Origin: Desulfonema limicola | GTDB lineage: Bacteria; Desulfobacterota; Desulfobacteria; Desulfobacterales; Desulfosalsimonadaceae | NCBI GenBank assembly: GCA_020722245.1 | Contig: DYLE01000007.1 | Span: 1-26,155 of the forward strand | Direction of reading: 5' to 3' | DNA: 26,155 nt | In this document: piece after piece, positions 16,510 to 25,054 of the stretch | Layout: each line of letters begins with the position of its first letter | Position numbering within the stretch: position 1 is the first letter of the stretch | Notes under the pieces: generated by a model | The model's database searches: none | Seen by the model: the letters and a program-made list of their open reading frames with translations, nothing else | What the model was told of the DNA's origin: nothing | Translations under genes and position numbers: made by a program

Positions 16510-19014
16510 ATGGCTTTAAAAATAAACCTCAACGCCCCGTCTTCGATTCGAACGCCGTCTCTGATTTTCTGTTTCTGCGCTCCAAGAAGCGGGTTGAACC
16601 TTCTTTTGCGATGCCTAAACATCATGGGTTTTGAAACAGCCGACTCCGTGCTCGGGACCGAAGGGCCGGCTTTGATTCACGAGGCGTTGAGAAACGAACT
16701 GGGCATTCCCCTGCGTCTATGCGGCGCCCTGCCAAAGGGATGGCAGGACACCCCCGCCGCCCAAAACGCCATAGACCGCCTTCGCCGAATGCTTGCTGCA
16801 CTGAAGGAGAATAAAAAGTCATGGGTCGTGGGCGACCCCTGGCTTGCCCGGTTTTATCCCCTCTGGCAGAGAGCCTTGTCCGAATCCGGTCTTGAGCCTC
16901 GGTGGGTTCATCTGCTGCGTCATCCCTGGGAGGCGGCCTGCTCCCTGGCGGCCCGGGAAGGTTTGGATTTAAACAAAGGGCATCTTCTCTGGCTGGCGCA
17001 TACCCGAGACGCCCTGCGGGCTGTCCGGGATACCGCCCATGCGCAACTCACGTTTGATCAGCTTTTAACAGACCCGGTTCACGCCCTGGAAATGATTTTA
17101 TATCAAGATCGACCGGCAAACCCCGAAAGCCTTTTTCCAGACGCCTGCATCGGTTCGCTTAAGGCCTGCGTTCGGCCGGAATTTAAGCACCATCATGCCG
17201 GAAGTATAACAGAGACCGAAAAACAGCGCTGGGGGTTTTTCATACGCCGCTACGATGCGCTTCGAACCCTGCCGGAGGCGCACATCCGCTCTGCGGCCGG
17301 TTCTCATTTTACGGATTCGGGGGAAAGGGATGCTTTCGTTGAGGAGGGTTTTTTCGACACGCTGTGTGAGGTCTTGGGCCGATACGAGATGGCATACCCC
17401 GGCGCCGGGGCGCTGGCAAACCGGTCCGCCCATATGCCTGCAAAGCCTTGTGAGCTTTTTGTCACGGCGGAGCTTCCCGTCGAAAACGAGCGGTACACAA
17501 AACAGGTTTTTCGCGTGTATGCCGATCAATGGCAAAAACTGACCCTGTCCCTGCCCCATCCGGATTCGCTTAAACGCCTGCCGCTGCGACTGGAGTTTTT
17601 AAAGACCCTCGGCGTTGTGGTGTTGTCCGGTGTAAGATATGTGGACCCGCAAACCGAAACGCCCCTTTTCCCGGTCCCGGATGATCCGTTTGGCTTTGAA
17701 ATGACCCTTCAGGGCCGTATCGTTGAAATTCCCTCAAGGGGAAGCCGGGCTTTTTTTATCTTCGGGCCGCCCGCGCAAATCCTCTGTCATGACGAAAGAC
17801 CGCTGCCCGACCATCCGCTTCAGGCCGAGCTGTGGATAAAACCATGCTTAAACCTTGAAGGGTATCAGGAAACCCTAAGCGCGCTTTTAAGCTACGATAA
17901 CTGGAAGACGATACTGGATGCGGATCCTTCAAAGGCCGACCCCGCTTCCCTGGGCAAGCTTGCGGATGTCTTTGCAAAAGCCCGGTGCATGGATGCGGCG
18001 GAGGCGGTTTATCAGAAGGCGATAGCGCGTTTTCCTGATGCGGCGGCGCTTCGCATGGGTTTTGCAGAGCTTGCCGGAAATCGCAGATCATGGGCCGAGG
18101 CCATTCGCCGATGGCAGGACGTTGTGGCCCTTCTGGGGCAAAACACCCCGGCTGAGGTTTATGAGAAATTAAAGGAGGCCTACATCAATCAAAACGCCTT
18201 TCCCGAGGGGAGCCTCGAAGAAGAGGCGCGCATCGGCGATCAGGAGAGGTATGAGGTGCTCTCCCTGATTCACCAAAGGCTTGCCCCCTCCCTGTATTTT
18301 GAAATCGGTGTTCAGCAGGGAAAAAGCCTGTCTCTGGCCCAATGCGAGGCCATCGGCATCGACCCCATGCCCCAGCAGAGTTTTTTCCTTTCCGAAAATG
18401 CCAAAATTTTGACCATGACCAGCGATGACTTTTTTAAAGGCCCGGCCGCAAAGCTGCTGGTGCGGCCGCCCGACCTGGTCCTTATCGACGGCATGCATTT
18501 TTTCGAGTATGCCCTGCGGGATTTCATGAACGTGGAAAAATTTTCCGCTCCCTGGACCCTGGTGGCGATCGATGATATTTTTCCGGCCCATTCGGCCCAG
18601 GCCGTGAGACGTCGAAAACTCAGCACCTGGACCGGCGATGTGTGGAAGCTTTATGAGATCCTCAAAATTTACCGCAAGGATTTGTTTTTTCTTCCGTTAA
18701 ACGCCTCGCCGACCGGGCTGCTTCTGATCGCTGGGCTCAAACCGGAGAGCCGCGTCCTCTGCGAAAAATACGATGAGATCGTCAGCCACTACCTTGCGGA
18801 CATGCCGCCGCCGGAACCGGTATTGAAACGGGAAGGGGTGTGGCCCACGACCCACGAGACGGTTTTGGCCGTTTTGGAGGTATTGAGGGAAAACCGCAAA
18901 CCCGGGGTAAGGGCGGAATGGATTGTTGATCGGTTGACGGAGAAACTCAGGCAGGGCGGCGGAAACTCGAAAACCTCCCCGACAGGAATCAGCTATGAAA
19001 ATGACGAGGTCTGA
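16510..19014 (+). CDS. Sulfotransferase-fold / TPR / SAM-methyltransferase fusion, 834 aa
   Basis: Residues 15-230 form a sulfotransferase-like domain paralogous to the previous protein: CAPRSGLN at 23-30 replaces the P-loop, and RHPWEAACSLAAREGLDLNKGHLLWL starts at R137. A beta-rich domain follows (about 315-450), then TPR-like helices (about 455-560, with MDAAEAVYQKAIARFPDAA). Residues about 590-760 look like a Methyltransf_24-type SAM methyltransferase: FEIGVQQGKS near 597-606, IGIDPMP, LVLIDGMHFFEYALRDF with D660 and H663, and VAIDDIFP with D688/D689. Likely roles are glycan methylation and perhaps sulfation. ATG 16510 is chosen over TTG 16504; neither has a good binding site, so coupling to the gene 30 bases upstream is likely. 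Its end overlaps the next gene by 20 bases. Confidence 0.82.
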   Translation: MALKINLNAPSSIRTPSLIFCFCAPRSGLNLLLRCLNIMGFETADSVLGTEGPALIHEALRNELGIPLRLCGALPKGWQDTPAAQNAIDRLRRMLAALKENKKSWVVGDPWLARFYPLWQRALSESGLEPRWVHLLRHPWEAACSLAAREGLDLNKGHLLWLAHTRDALRAVRDTAHAQLTFDQLLTDPVHALEMILYQDRPANPESLFPDACIGSLKACVRPEFKHHHAGSITETEKQRWGFFIRRYDALRTLPEAHIRSAAGSHFTDSGERDAFVEEGFFDTLCEVLGRYEMAYPGAGALANRSAHMPAKPCELFVTAELPVENERYTKQVFRVYADQWQKLTLSLPHPDSLKRLPLRLEFLKTLGVVVLSGVRYVDPQTETPLFPVPDDPFGFEMTLQGRIVEIPSRGSRAFFIFGPPAQILCHDERPLPDHPLQAELWIKPCLNLEGYQETLSALLSYDNWKTILDADPSKADPASLGKLADVFAKARCMDAAEAVYQKAIARFPDAAALRMGFAELAGNRRSWAEAIRRWQDVVALLGQNTPAEVYEKLKEAYINQNAFPEGSLEEEARIGDQERYEVLSLIHQRLAPSLYFEIGVQQGKSLSLAQCEAIGIDPMPQQSFFLSENAKILTMTSDDFFKGPAAKLLVRPPDLVLIDGMHFFEYALRDFMNVEKFSAPWTLVAIDDIFPAHSAQAVRRRKLSTWTGDVWKLYEILKIYRKDLFFLPLNASPTGLLLIAGLKPESRVLCEKYDEIVSHYLADMPPPEPVLKREGVWPTTHETVLAVLEVLRENRKPGVRAEWIVDRLTEKLRQGGGNSKTSPTGISYENDEV

Positions 19015-22000
19015 GCCTTACGATATTCGGACCGTGGACATCAGGGAGATTGCCGGGTTTTCCTATTCAACTCCCCAAGGCGTGGTTGTCATCATGCCTT
19101 GCACGGATCTGGATGAAGGCATGAAAACCGCGCAGATCCTTGCCCGTCGCGCCGGACTGCCCTGCGGGATTCTCATCGTGCATGACAGCCTTCGCCTGGG
19201 ATTTATCAAAACCGTCAATGAAACCTTCGTACGGATTTCCGCGCGATATACCGTCTATCTGGCCCAGGACGCCTTTCCCTGCCGGGACTGGCTGAAATGC
19301 GCCTGGGAAACCCTGGAGAAAACAGGCAAGGGCCTTCTGGCGTTTAACGACGGCAAATGGAAGGGGCGCATCGCCGCCTTCGGCATGGCGAGAAACAGCT
19401 GGGTCAAAACCTTGTATCAGGGCGATTTTTTTTATCCGGCCTACATCTCCCATGGCGCGGATAATGAGCTTACGGTCATTGCCAGGGCTCAGGACCAGCA
19501 TGTCTACAACCCGGACTGCACCCTCATGGAAATCGATCCCGAAAAGGACGCGGGCGGGTCCAACCCCAAGGATCGAAAACTGTTCCAAAGCCGCTTTCTT
19601 GAAGGGTTTGAGGGCCTGGTTCCCCTAGATAAACTGGAAAGGCTGGCCCCGGAGTACAAGGTCCCTTGGAGGCCCTCCAGGTCGGACCCCCATCGTGGCG
19701 TCAGCGTCGTTGTTCTTTTTGACAAGGGTGCTGTGGCGCTTGAGGCCTTGCTGGACCGATTCTTTAACTACAACACCCATGCGCCGGTGGAGCTGATTGT
19801 TATTGACCGAGGGCTGGAAAACAAGGCGGCCGAAGCGGTTTCCCGTTTTGCCGGTCGCGGGTTTATACGGGTGGTCCGCGTGGGGGATTCGGCCTCTTTT
19901 GCCAATGCCATGGCCCTTGGCGTGCAAAAGGCCAGATACCCCTGGCTGTTGTTTTTAAAACCCGGCGCGCCCTACCCCTGGGATGTGCTTCCCTCGGCCC
20001 TGGCCCGGCTTCAAAGCTCCCCGGCAAGGGCGGCGGGTGTCCGTTTAAGCCATGATCTTAAATCCCTGGTCCTGGAGAAGGAATGTTCGGAATCCGGTTT
20101 AAATCAATTTGAGTTTTTTTTGTGCCACAAAAAGGTGTTCACCGGCTTGGGCCGTCCGGATAAAATCCGAGGTTCATCGGGAAATGACGCTCGCGTTGAA
20201 AAACAGCGCTATCCTGCTTCGAGCGCTTTTCCGGCTTTGGGTTTTTTCCCCGACATGGCTGCGCCGAAGGGAATCTCCGTTTTTTTATACACCGATGGGA
20301 ACCTGGAAGGGCTGCGGCGCGCCCTGATCAGTCTCAAGCGGTATACGGACCTTCGCTGCAACACCCTGTTTGTGATCGATGACTCCCAGGATTCCTATGT
20401 GGCAGAGAAGATCGGGGAGTGGACCGGCGATCTGGATTTTTACGAACGGGTGACCCATCGCGATAAAAAAGGCTTCTGGCCGGCCCTTCTGGAGCTGTTT
20501 AAGGAAATCACCCAGGGGGATGTCTGCGTCCTTTCCGATCGGGCCGTAGCCACCCCGCAGTGGCTGGACGGCTTGAAAGAAGCCGCCTACAGCGACCAGA
20601 GGATCGGCCTGGTCTCGCCGGTGACCCCCTCCCATCCTCTTTATGCGTTTTCCATGAATCCGGGGGACAACCTGATCACCTGCGCCCGCAAGCTCTCCCT
20701 GGCGTCGGCGCGTCAATACCCCATCATTCCATTGCCCGACCCTCATGTCTTTTATGTCAAACACGCGGCCCTTCGGCAGGTTCCATGGCCGGAGTTTCGT
20801 CCCGAATCCGGCGCATCTTACCTTTTCACCTATGCGTCAAAACTTTTGGCATCGAATTACTATTGCATACTGGCCGATGATGTCTTTGTCTTTGTCTCCG
20901 GTCCGAGGGCGTATGGTTTAAACAGGGAGAATGGGGTTTGCATTCAGACCGGCGGCGCATCTGCCGGCAGGGATTATGCTCATCTTCAAAAATTTAACGT
21001 GTCCTCCCTGGTTTCCCTGAAAAATTACGCGGAGTCGGACCTGCGGCTGGACATGGAAAAGACCCTGGCGATTTTTTTTCACGGAATCAACCTCGGCGGC
21101 GGGGCCCTGGTGCTGGCGGATTTTTGCAACGACCTGGTGTTGAGGGGCTGGAACCTGGTCGCTGTCCTGCTCAACCCCCGCCAGAGGGGCGGCGAATTTT
21201 TTGATTTTCTGTTTGAGCCCTATCCCTGGGAGGATGCATCCCGGTTGTCGGCTCGTCTTTCCCGCCGGGGATTTCTGATGGCCACCTTCTGGAAAACCGC
21301 CCGGCCGGTGGATCAGGTTCTTCGGTTGAACCCCGGGCACATCCCCTTTTATTTTATCCAGGACTTTGAGGCGTTGTTTTATCCTCCCGAAGGCCGTCCC
21401 GAGGCCCCGGAGGAAAAAGACTACCATCGCCAGGCCGCGGAAACCTACCGGCTGGGTTTTCATCATCTGGTGACCTCCGGCTGGGTGGGGGAAAAAATCC
21501 GCGTCTTTCTTGGTAAGCCCGGTCACCCGGTTTACAAAATACGCATCGGCGTCAATCCGGAACGCATTTACCCAGCCACCGACCTGCGAAGGGGTGGAGC
21601 CCCCCTTCGCCTGATCGCCATGGCCCGGCCCAGGACCCCGCGCCGGGGGTTTTCGGACCTCATTGCGGCCCTGTCTCTGGTCTGCGAACAAAAGCCGGAC
21701 ATGGAAATCATCCTTTACGGGACCGCGGATCTGAGCGGTTTTGACATTCCGTTTTCCTTTTGCAACCTGGGGGTCGTTACTCCCGCCTCCCTCAGGCACC
21801 ATTACAGCCGGGCCGACATCTACATCGACACCTCCCTTTTTCAGGGATTCGGGCTGACCGGCCTGGAGGCCATGGCCTGCGGCTGCGCCTGTGTTCTGAC
21901 CGAGAGCGGGGGGACGGCGGAGTATGCGGTGGATCAGGAAAATGCGCTCTTGGTTCCTTCGGGGGACGTTGTGGCCCAGGCCGAAGCGGTTTTACGCCTG

Positions 22001-24157
22001 GTCCATGACGAAACCCTGCGAACCACCCTGGCCGCCAATGCCGTAAAAACCGCGCAAAAATTTAATATCCACCATGCCGCGGAGGATTTTGAAGCGATCG
22101 CCGAATCCCTGGCGGCATCCGAGAGGGCGCAACTTCCCGGCCCCGGGGCGAACGGGCCCACCATCATCGTGCCCATCTACAACCAGCTCAGCGCGGTGCG
22201 GACCTGCCTGGAGAGCGTCGCCGCGCACACCGATCCGCCCTACCGGGTGATCCTGGTGGATGACGCCTCGGATGATCATACGGCTGCCTGGCTGCGGCGG
22301 TTTGCGGCCGGCCACAGCCGTTTCACCGTCCTTCGAAACCCCGTGAACCTGGGGTTTGTGGGCAGCGTCAACGCCGGCATGAAAGCCTCGGAAACCGGGG
22401 ATCTGGTGCTGCTCAACAGCGACACCCTGGTGACCCCGGGCTGGCTGTCCGGCCTGGTCCGGTGCGCTCAAAGCGATCCGGCCATCGGCGTCATCTCCCC
22501 CCTGACCACCCGGTCCTCCCACCTGTGGATAGCCCCCAATCCGGGCGAAACCGTTTTTGAAACCGCGCAGCACATCCGACGGGTTTCCCCTTCTGAGTAT
22601 CCGGATGTGGTCACGCCCGAGGGGTGGTGTTACTACATCAAACGGGAGGTCTATGAAAGGATCGGCGGGTTTGATCCGGTCTACGGCCGGGGATACTGCG
22701 AGGAATCCGACTACGCCATGCGGGCCCTGGCGAACGGATGGCGCACCGTCTGCTGCGACGACACCTTCATCTTTCATGAAGGCGTGGTTACCTTCAGGGA
22801 GCAGCGCGGGCCGCGTTACAAGGAGAACCGGAAAATCTTTGATCAGCGCTGGAAGCCTTTTTATGAAAAGCGGTATCAGGGCTTTTTGGCCTGCAATCCC
22901 CTGGGACGCCTGCGCCGGCGCTACCGCTCCCTGACCCCCGAGGGGTTTTACGACCCGGCCCGGTTTTCCTCCCAGGCTTACAGGCCGGTGCTTGAGATGA
23001 TCTTCGAAATGGCGTCCGATGCGGTTATTCACGAGTACCGGCGGCAGCTTCAGGATCCGGGTTTTAGACCCCGGCTCTGGGCCAAGACCGAAGGAAAACC
23101 AAAATCCGTGGTATTTATTATCCAGCAGATGGAAAGCTACGGCGGCGTGCTCTCCGTGATCTCCCTGGCCAATGACCTGATCCGCATGGGGCTTTCGGTC
23201 AAGGTGGTGGTGCTCACCCCCAAAAACTATCAGGAGTTTTCAGGCCTGCTGACCCGGCCCATCTATTTTAAGGACCCGGCGGCCCTGGCGGCGCATTTTC
23301 CCGAGGCCGATGTCGTTGTGGCCACCCTGTGGACCACGGTTTACGTCATGGCCGCTGTTTTTGCCAGACGCCCGGACTTTCTGCCGGTCTATTTTGTTCA
23401 AGACTTTGAGCCGGATTTTTATCCCGTCGAAGAAGCGGAAATCCGCGAAAAAATCGCCCGCACCTACCATCTGGCGCCCTTCGCCTTTGCCAAGACCCCC
23501 TGGCTGTGCGAAAAAATAAGGGCGCTCGGCGTGCCCATCGCCCAGGTCCCTCCGGCTTTGGACCTGGAGCTGTTTTATCCCAAAAATGTTTCAAAGGATG
23601 TCTCCGGGCCGAAAAAAATCCTGACCCTGCTGCGGCCGAAAACCCCCCAGAGAGGGTTTGATACGGCGGTGCGGGTGTTGAAAAGGCTCTGTCGCGCCCG
23701 CAAGGACATCGAAATCCACGCCTTCGGTTGCAATGATCAGGAACTTCGAAAACATGCGCTTCCCTTCCCTTTGATCAATCACGGCGTGGTGGCCAACGCA
23801 CAGCTTCCGGAGCTGTATGCCCAGGCGCATGTCTTCGCCGAGTTTTCGAACTTTCACGGGTTCGGTCGGACCATCGCCGAGGCCATGGCCTGCGGATGCG
23901 CCTGCGCCATCACCGACAGCGGCGGGGTGTCCCTGTTCGCTCAGCATGAAAAAAATGCATTGATCGGACCTCCGGGGGATGTCGACGCCCTTTTTTCGCT
24001 GATCATGCGGCTGTGCGATGATGAGGGCCTGCGCCGGCGTCTTGCGGCAGTCGCCAGGAACGGCGTGTTACAGTTCGATCACATGGATTCCGCGGCCAAA
24101 ACCCTGGAATTTTTTTCCCAGTGCCTTGCCGGTTTTGCGCCCTCGTCGCCATCATGA
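18995..24157 (+). CDS. Giant multidomain glycosyltransferase (four GT2-like, two GT4/WsaF-like domains), 1720 aa
   Basis: Domains in order: GT2-like at about 25-200 (YLAQDAFPCRDWL); GT2-like at about 233-370 with lost Asp motifs (VIDRGLE, LFLKPGAP); GT2-like at about 425-640 (VIDDSQD, VLSDRAVATPQWL); GT4 at about 689-1040 (FFHGINLGGGALV, FYFIQDFEALFYP, FQGFGLTGLEAMACGCA); canonical GT2 at about 1054-1290 (IIVPIYNQ, LVDDASDD, LLNSDTLVTPGWL with N1141-D1143, GYCEESDYAMRA); GT4 at about 1368-1715 (VYFVQDFEPDFYP, FHGFGRTIAEAMACGCA). The two GT2-GT4 halves look like an internal duplication. The QDFE.[DL]FYP block resembles WsaF-type rhamnosyltransferases, so the product may build a rhamnose-containing repeat; this is inference. 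There are no membrane segments. ATG 18995 has AGGA 7 bases upstream and overlaps the preceding gene by 20 bases, indicating coupling. Confidence 0.9.
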   Translation: MKMTRSEPYDIRTVDIREIAGFSYSTPQGVVVIMPCTDLDEGMKTAQILARRAGLPCGILIVHDSLRLGFIKTVNETFVRISARYTVYLAQDAFPCRDWLKCAWETLEKTGKGLLAFNDGKWKGRIAAFGMARNSWVKTLYQGDFFYPAYISHGADNELTVIARAQDQHVYNPDCTLMEIDPEKDAGGSNPKDRKLFQSRFLEGFEGLVPLDKLERLAPEYKVPWRPSRSDPHRGVSVVVLFDKGAVALEALLDRFFNYNTHAPVELIVIDRGLENKAAEAVSRFAGRGFIRVVRVGDSASFANAMALGVQKARYPWLLFLKPGAPYPWDVLPSALARLQSSPARAAGVRLSHDLKSLVLEKECSESGLNQFEFFLCHKKVFTGLGRPDKIRGSSGNDARVEKQRYPASSAFPALGFFPDMAAPKGISVFLYTDGNLEGLRRALISLKRYTDLRCNTLFVIDDSQDSYVAEKIGEWTGDLDFYERVTHRDKKGFWPALLELFKEITQGDVCVLSDRAVATPQWLDGLKEAAYSDQRIGLVSPVTPSHPLYAFSMNPGDNLITCARKLSLASARQYPIIPLPDPHVFYVKHAALRQVPWPEFRPESGASYLFTYASKLLASNYYCILADDVFVFVSGPRAYGLNRENGVCIQTGGASAGRDYAHLQKFNVSSLVSLKNYAESDLRLDMEKTLAIFFHGINLGGGALVLADFCNDLVLRGWNLVAVLLNPRQRGGEFFDFLFEPYPWEDASRLSARLSRRGFLMATFWKTARPVDQVLRLNPGHIPFYFIQDFEALFYPPEGRPEAPEEKDYHRQAAETYRLGFHHLVTSGWVGEKIRVFLGKPGHPVYKIRIGVNPERIYPATDLRRGGAPLRLIAMARPRTPRRGFSDLIAALSLVCEQKPDMEIILYGTADLSGFDIPFSFCNLGVVTPASLRHHYSRADIYIDTSLFQGFGLTGLEAMACGCACVLTESGGTAEYAVDQENALLVPSGDVVAQAEAVLRLVHDETLRTTLAANAVKTAQKFNIHHAAEDFEAIAESLAASERAQLPGPGANGPTIIVPIYNQLSAVRTCLESVAAHTDPPYRVILVDDASDDHTAAWLRRFAAGHSRFTVLRNPVNLGFVGSVNAGMKASETGDLVLLNSDTLVTPGWLSGLVRCAQSDPAIGVISPLTTRSSHLWIAPNPGETVFETAQHIRRVSPSEYPDVVTPEGWCYYIKREVYERIGGFDPVYGRGYCEESDYAMRALANGWRTVCCDDTFIFHEGVVTFREQRGPRYKENRKIFDQRWKPFYEKRYQGFLACNPLGRLRRRYRSLTPEGFYDPARFSSQAYRPVLEMIFEMASDAVIHEYRRQLQDPGFRPRLWAKTEGKPKSVVFIIQQMESYGGVLSVISLANDLIRMGLSVKVVVLTPKNYQEFSGLLTRPIYFKDPAALAAHFPEADVVVATLWTTVYVMAAVFARRPDFLPVYFVQDFEPDFYPVEEAEIREKIARTYHLAPFAFAKTPWLCEKIRALGVPIAQVPPALDLELFYPKNVSKDVSGPKKILTLLRPKTPQRGFDTAVRVLKRLCRARKDIEIHAFGCNDQELRKHALPFPLINHGVVANAQLPELYAQAHVFAEFSNFHGFGRTIAEAMACGCACAITDSGGVSLFAQHEKNALIGPPGDVDALFSLIMRLCDDEGLRRRLAAVARNGVLQFDHMDSAAKTLEFFSQCLAGFAPSSPS

Positions 24158-24290
24158 TTGCATCATTAATAAATTACCAGTTGACAATTCTTTTTCTTTT
24201 TCTTAAAGAAAGCTTGAGAAAAAAAATAAGGGAGATTGTATTGCCTGAACATCTTTTATGCCTTTATTTACTCCTTATATATACTGCAAA

Positions 24291-24298
24291 TGACGTCA
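24291..24298. promoter_or_regulatory. Perfect palindrome TGACGTCA, possible operator
   Basis: An 8-base perfect palindrome lies 41 bases before the ATG of the 73-aa gene and just after an AT-rich stretch containing TATACT (24280-24285), a possible -10 element. A regulator binding half-sites TGAC is possible. The rest of 24158-24338 holds a TTGACA (24181-24186) without a convincing partner and no clear terminator for the giant glycosyltransferase gene. Confidence 0.3.
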
Positions 24299-24338
24299 CA
24301 CCCATGAATCAATCGAGCAATCCCAGGAGAACCCGTTT

Positions 24339-24560
24339 ATGACCGATATGGAAACCGTCAGGCAGATTGAATCGCAGATTTTTACGCCGGTTCTGCAAAA
24401 GGCGGTCCAGCAGGCGAAAGCGGATGGCCGAAGCAAGGAAGAGGTGGTTCTCGCCGCGGCCAACGCCTATCTGAACATGCTGGTGCCGTTTCTGGGAGGC
24501 AAGGAACAGGCATTGACGTTTCTGAAGGATCAGGTGCGGTTTTTGGAAAGCCGGGTATGA
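24339..24560 (+). CDS. Small helical protein, 73 aa, unknown function
   Basis: Family not recognised. The ATG at 24339 has an excellent AGGAGA binding site with an 8-base spacer, so translation is well supported. The product is predicted to be wholly helical: METVRQIESQIFTPVLQKAV, then ADGRSKEEVVLAAANAYLNM, then a C-terminal KEQALTFLKDQVRFLESRV. It has no signal peptide or membrane span. It stands alone between the glycan genes and the repeat protein, upstream of the latter's promoter. A chaperone or regulator for the following secreted protein is conceivable but has no direct support. Confidence 0.72.
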   Translation: MTDMETVRQIESQIFTPVLQKAVQQAKADGRSKEEVVLAAANAYLNMLVPFLGGKEQALTFLKDQVRFLESRV

Positions 24561-24754
24561 AACCCCGCGCAAAAAACACACCGGTCGTTTTGTTTGGTTT
24601 TTTTCTTGACTTTCCTGCAAGGATGTAGTGCGGCGAAGGGTCCGCCTGTTTGAGAGGATTTTTTTTTAACCTGGGGAACCCAACCATTCAATAAGAAGAC
24701 ACGATAACCTGTGAGGAAGGGTTTTTTTTGATAAATTTTTGTATAATAACAACC

Positions 24755-24875
24755 TATTGAATTTAAATAAAAAAAATAACTACGAAGACAGAAATGAAGG
24801 GCAAATCTGTTTAATTTAAAAGGATTTCTAAAAAAAACCTTGACATTAAAGCGGCAGATGGCTTATTGAATTTAA
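24755..24875 (+). repeat. Direct repeat TATTGAATTTAA, two copies
   Basis: Identical 12-base copies lie at 24755-24766 and 24864-24875, with starts 109 bases apart. The second overlaps the proposed -10 element of the downstream promoter, so the pair could be regulator binding sites. AT-rich context raises the chance of coincidence. Confidence 0.45.
24840..24869 (+). promoter_or_regulatory. Candidate sigma-70 promoter for the repeat protein
   Basis: A perfect -35 hexamer TTGACA (24840-24845) is followed after 18 bases by TATTGA (24864-24869), or after 17 by TTATTG. The upstream 100 bases are rich in A/T tracts like an UP element. Transcription would start near 24876 and leave a leader of about 180 bases before the ATG at 25055. 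Confidence 0.5.
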
Positions 24876-24956
24876 CAATATTATGGTCAGGTTGTATGCG
24901 TGTAGGGTTTGTATAAAAAAGTCATAAACAAGGTCGTAAGGGTTTTTAAGTGAGTT

Positions 24957-24976
24957 TTATTCTTTAAGGAGAATAA
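24957..24976 (+). other. Leader hairpin before the repeat protein gene
   Basis: TTATTCT (24957-24963) and AGAATAA (24970-24976) form a perfect 7-base stem with the loop TTAAGG. It lies in the predicted 5' leader, about 80 bases before the start codon. It has no T-run, so it is not a terminator; it may stabilise the messenger. It matches no riboswitch class I recognise. Confidence 0.4.
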
Positions 24977-25054
24977 GGTCAGGAAAAGGGTTACAGGTAA
25001 TCCGAAAATACGATTCAATCGGTGACTTAAACTTCAAAAAATGGAGGGAGTTCT

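Larger units (their letters stand above)
24561..25054 (+). promoter_or_regulatory. AT-rich regulatory region upstream of the repeat protein
   Basis: No gene is supported in these 494 bases. From left to right they contain several poly-T runs without a good stem (so no confident terminator), a consensus TATAAT at 24742-24747 lacking a -35 at proper spacing, two copies of TATTGAATTTAA, a TTGACA promoter, a 7-base hairpin, and a strong ribosome binding site. The AT content is far above that of the flanking genes, which suits an UP-element-rich, strongly transcribed promoter. Confidence 0.6.

Noticed and set aside
20918..21802. Minus-strand open frame of 294 codons
   Set aside because: It lies fully antisense to the first GT4 domain of the 1720-aa protein, with composition of a shadow frame and no recognisable motif.
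21992..23032. Long minus-strand open frame (346 codons) inside the giant glycosyltransferase gene
   Set aside because: It is antisense to the well-supported GT4/GT2 domains, shows Gly/Pro/Arg/His-rich composition typical of GC-rich shadow frames, and has no domain match.
24304..24342. Possible 12-residue leader peptide overlapping the 73-aa gene start by ATGA
   Set aside because: There is no ribosome binding site before its ATG, and such short frames are expected by chance.
24561..24740. Possible intrinsic terminator after the 73-aa gene, judged from several poly-T runs
   Set aside because: I could not find a stem of more than about four pairs directly before any T-run.
24870..25050. Possible c-di-GMP riboswitch in the leader of the repeat protein
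   Set aside because: The conserved core patterns of the class are not visible; only a simple hairpin is present.
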